Source: Nitrospira sp. (GTDB lineage Bacteria > Nitrospirota > Nitrospiria > Nitrospirales > Nitrospiraceae). From it: DNA of 64,000 nucleotides. Within the stretch, counting starts at the first letter, position 1; each line of letters begins with the position of its first letter. The stretch is taken from NCBI GenBank assembly GCA_024998595.1, contig JACOEK010000001.1, positions 806,001 to 870,000 on the forward strand. The letters are read 5' to 3'. Both the position numbers and the translations under genes were made by a program. This document shows, piece after piece, positions 63,223-64,000 of this stretch. The notes beneath the pieces were generated by a model. The model saw nothing but the letters and a program-made list of their open reading frames with translations. It had not been told where the DNA came from and did no database searches.

Positions 63223-63433
63223 ATGATAACAAGTGGTTAGATTGATTCACCTGCCCCGTTTTTTAGCCTTCTGATCAGGAATAATATTCAAGGATTCAGG
63301 GAATCCCCTATTACCCCTAGACGTGCGGTATGCGATAGTTGCGCTGCTTCACGGGGGTTCGTTCCTTGTCTATCATGGCTGAATATTCGCCATACCAAAC
63401 TCATCCGTTGATCCTTCCACATCGGGTCGTTCT

Positions 63434-64000
63434 ATGAAAAAAATTCGCCTGGGTGTCCTTGGCACAGGGGCATTTGCTGAAGCGTGTCACGTGCCGGGTT
63501 TGCAATCGCATCCTGACGCGGAGGTGGTCGTCCTGTGCGGACGAAACTTGGCACGCACTCGAGCCATGGCCGAGCGACTCGGGGTCCCGGAATTTTCGCT
63601 GGATTACGAACAGGTCTGTGCGCGGACAGACATCGACGCGATTACCATCGCGACTCCGAACGTTGCTCATGCCATTCAGTCAAAGGCCGCTTTTGCAGCA
63701 GGCAAACATGTCTTTTGTGAAAAGCCGCTGGCGATGAATGTGCATGAAGCTGTTGAAATGGTGCGGGACGCGGAGCGAAGTCATGCCATACACCAAGTGG
63801 CATTCACATACCGGTATCTGTATGGCGTGCAGGAGTTGAAACGCCGGCTGATGAAAGGCGACATCGGAGAACCGTACCACGTGCGAGTGCAGTACGCGTC
63901 CTGGGAAGGTGTGAAGCCGGATACGAAAATTGGCTTTCGCGAGAAACGAGACTGTGCGGGCGCCGGAATTTTGTATGACGTCGGGTCCCACCTGTTCGAC
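63434..64000 (+). CDS. Gfo/Idh/MocA-family oxidoreductase, N-terminal part (cut by window)
   Basis: The frame starts at ATG 63434 and is open to the window edge (189 codons seen). It begins KKIRLGVLGTGAFAEACHVP, the NAD(P)-binding Rossmann fold of Gfo/Idh/MocA enzymes. It also has the family EKP motif (GKHVFCEKPLAMN) near residue 100 and the GVGSHLFD-like DVGSHLFD end, where a catalytic His lies. The substrate cannot be told from this part. Gfo/Idh enzymes oxidise sugars or sugar derivatives. Confidence 0.9.
   Translation, partial: MKKIRLGVLGTGAFAEACHVPGLQSHPDAEVVVLCGRNLARTRAMAERLGVPEFSLDYEQVCARTDIDAITIATPNVAHAIQSKAAFAAGKHVFCEKPLAMNVHEAVEMVRDAERSHAIHQVAFTYRYLYGVQELKRRLMKGDIGEPYHVRVQYASWEGVKPDTKIGFREKRDCAGAGILYDVGSHLFD

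Overview
The window looks like a chromosome segment of a Gram-negative bacterium. The most likely source is a Nitrospira-like member of the Nitrospirota, inferred from the mix of moderately high-GC housekeeping genes, the mreBCD-mrdA-rodA-rng-dprA-topA run, TonB/ExbBD and flavin-based redox genes. I rest this on general familiarity with such genomes, not on a search. No rRNA, tRNA or CRISPR array was seen.

Positions 1-13.3 kb are core genome: the tail of a SpoIID/LytB-like gene, queA, a convergent SurA-N membrane protein, an RDD membrane protein, the rod-shape elongasome operon (mreB, mreC, mreD, mrdA, rodA), then rng, dprA and topA. At 13.6-14.7 kb two bacterioferritin genes lie in tandem. 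One keeps the haem methionine and the other keeps most ferroxidase ligands, and a strong terminator follows. An AraC-type regulator and an HD-GYP protein come next.

Positions 16.3-27.9 kb form an iron and flavin redox region. A leftward set encodes a 59-residue Com-like zinc ribbon with a Fur-box match upstream, a porin, a lipoprotein, an FMN-binding protein and a small membrane protein. A divergent ApbE flavin transferase sits beside it. It is followed by a leftward chain fur-like regulator, ferric ABC importer (binding protein, permease, ATPase), exbB, exbD, tonB. A Panacea-like protein, two receiver-type regulators and an M32 carboxypeptidase follow.

The main find is a 27,152-bp island (32,477-59,628) inserted in a SAM-dependent O-methyltransferase gene. 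Removing it rejoins the host gene exactly in frame (32,060-32,476 + 59,629-59,871, 219 aa). Just inside its left end the island carries its own intact 215-aa homologue of the gene it broke, in the same orientation. Its right end encodes three overlapping tyrosine recombinases plus a small HTH/coiled-coil protein, an arrangement like Tn554-type elements and the strand-biased circularising elements (IntA-Tfp-IntB-Srap). Its ends carry an imperfect 11-bp inverted repeat, with 6-7 extra bases at the left end only. The cargo looks like genome defence: sbcC-sbcD, an OLD-family ATPase/TOPRIM nuclease, and a rightward operon of SNF2 helicase, beta-class DNA methyltransferase, type III-like helicase/nuclease, a GGCT-like protein and an unknown protein. 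An orphan Xre/MbcA-type antitoxin, a serine recombinase and a small XRE regulator with a perfect palindromic operator candidate are also present.

After the island the host sequence resumes with the 3' part of the broken methyltransferase gene, an EamA-family transporter, a PAS histidine kinase and NarL-type response regulator pair, and the start of a Gfo/Idh-family oxidoreductase cut by the window end.
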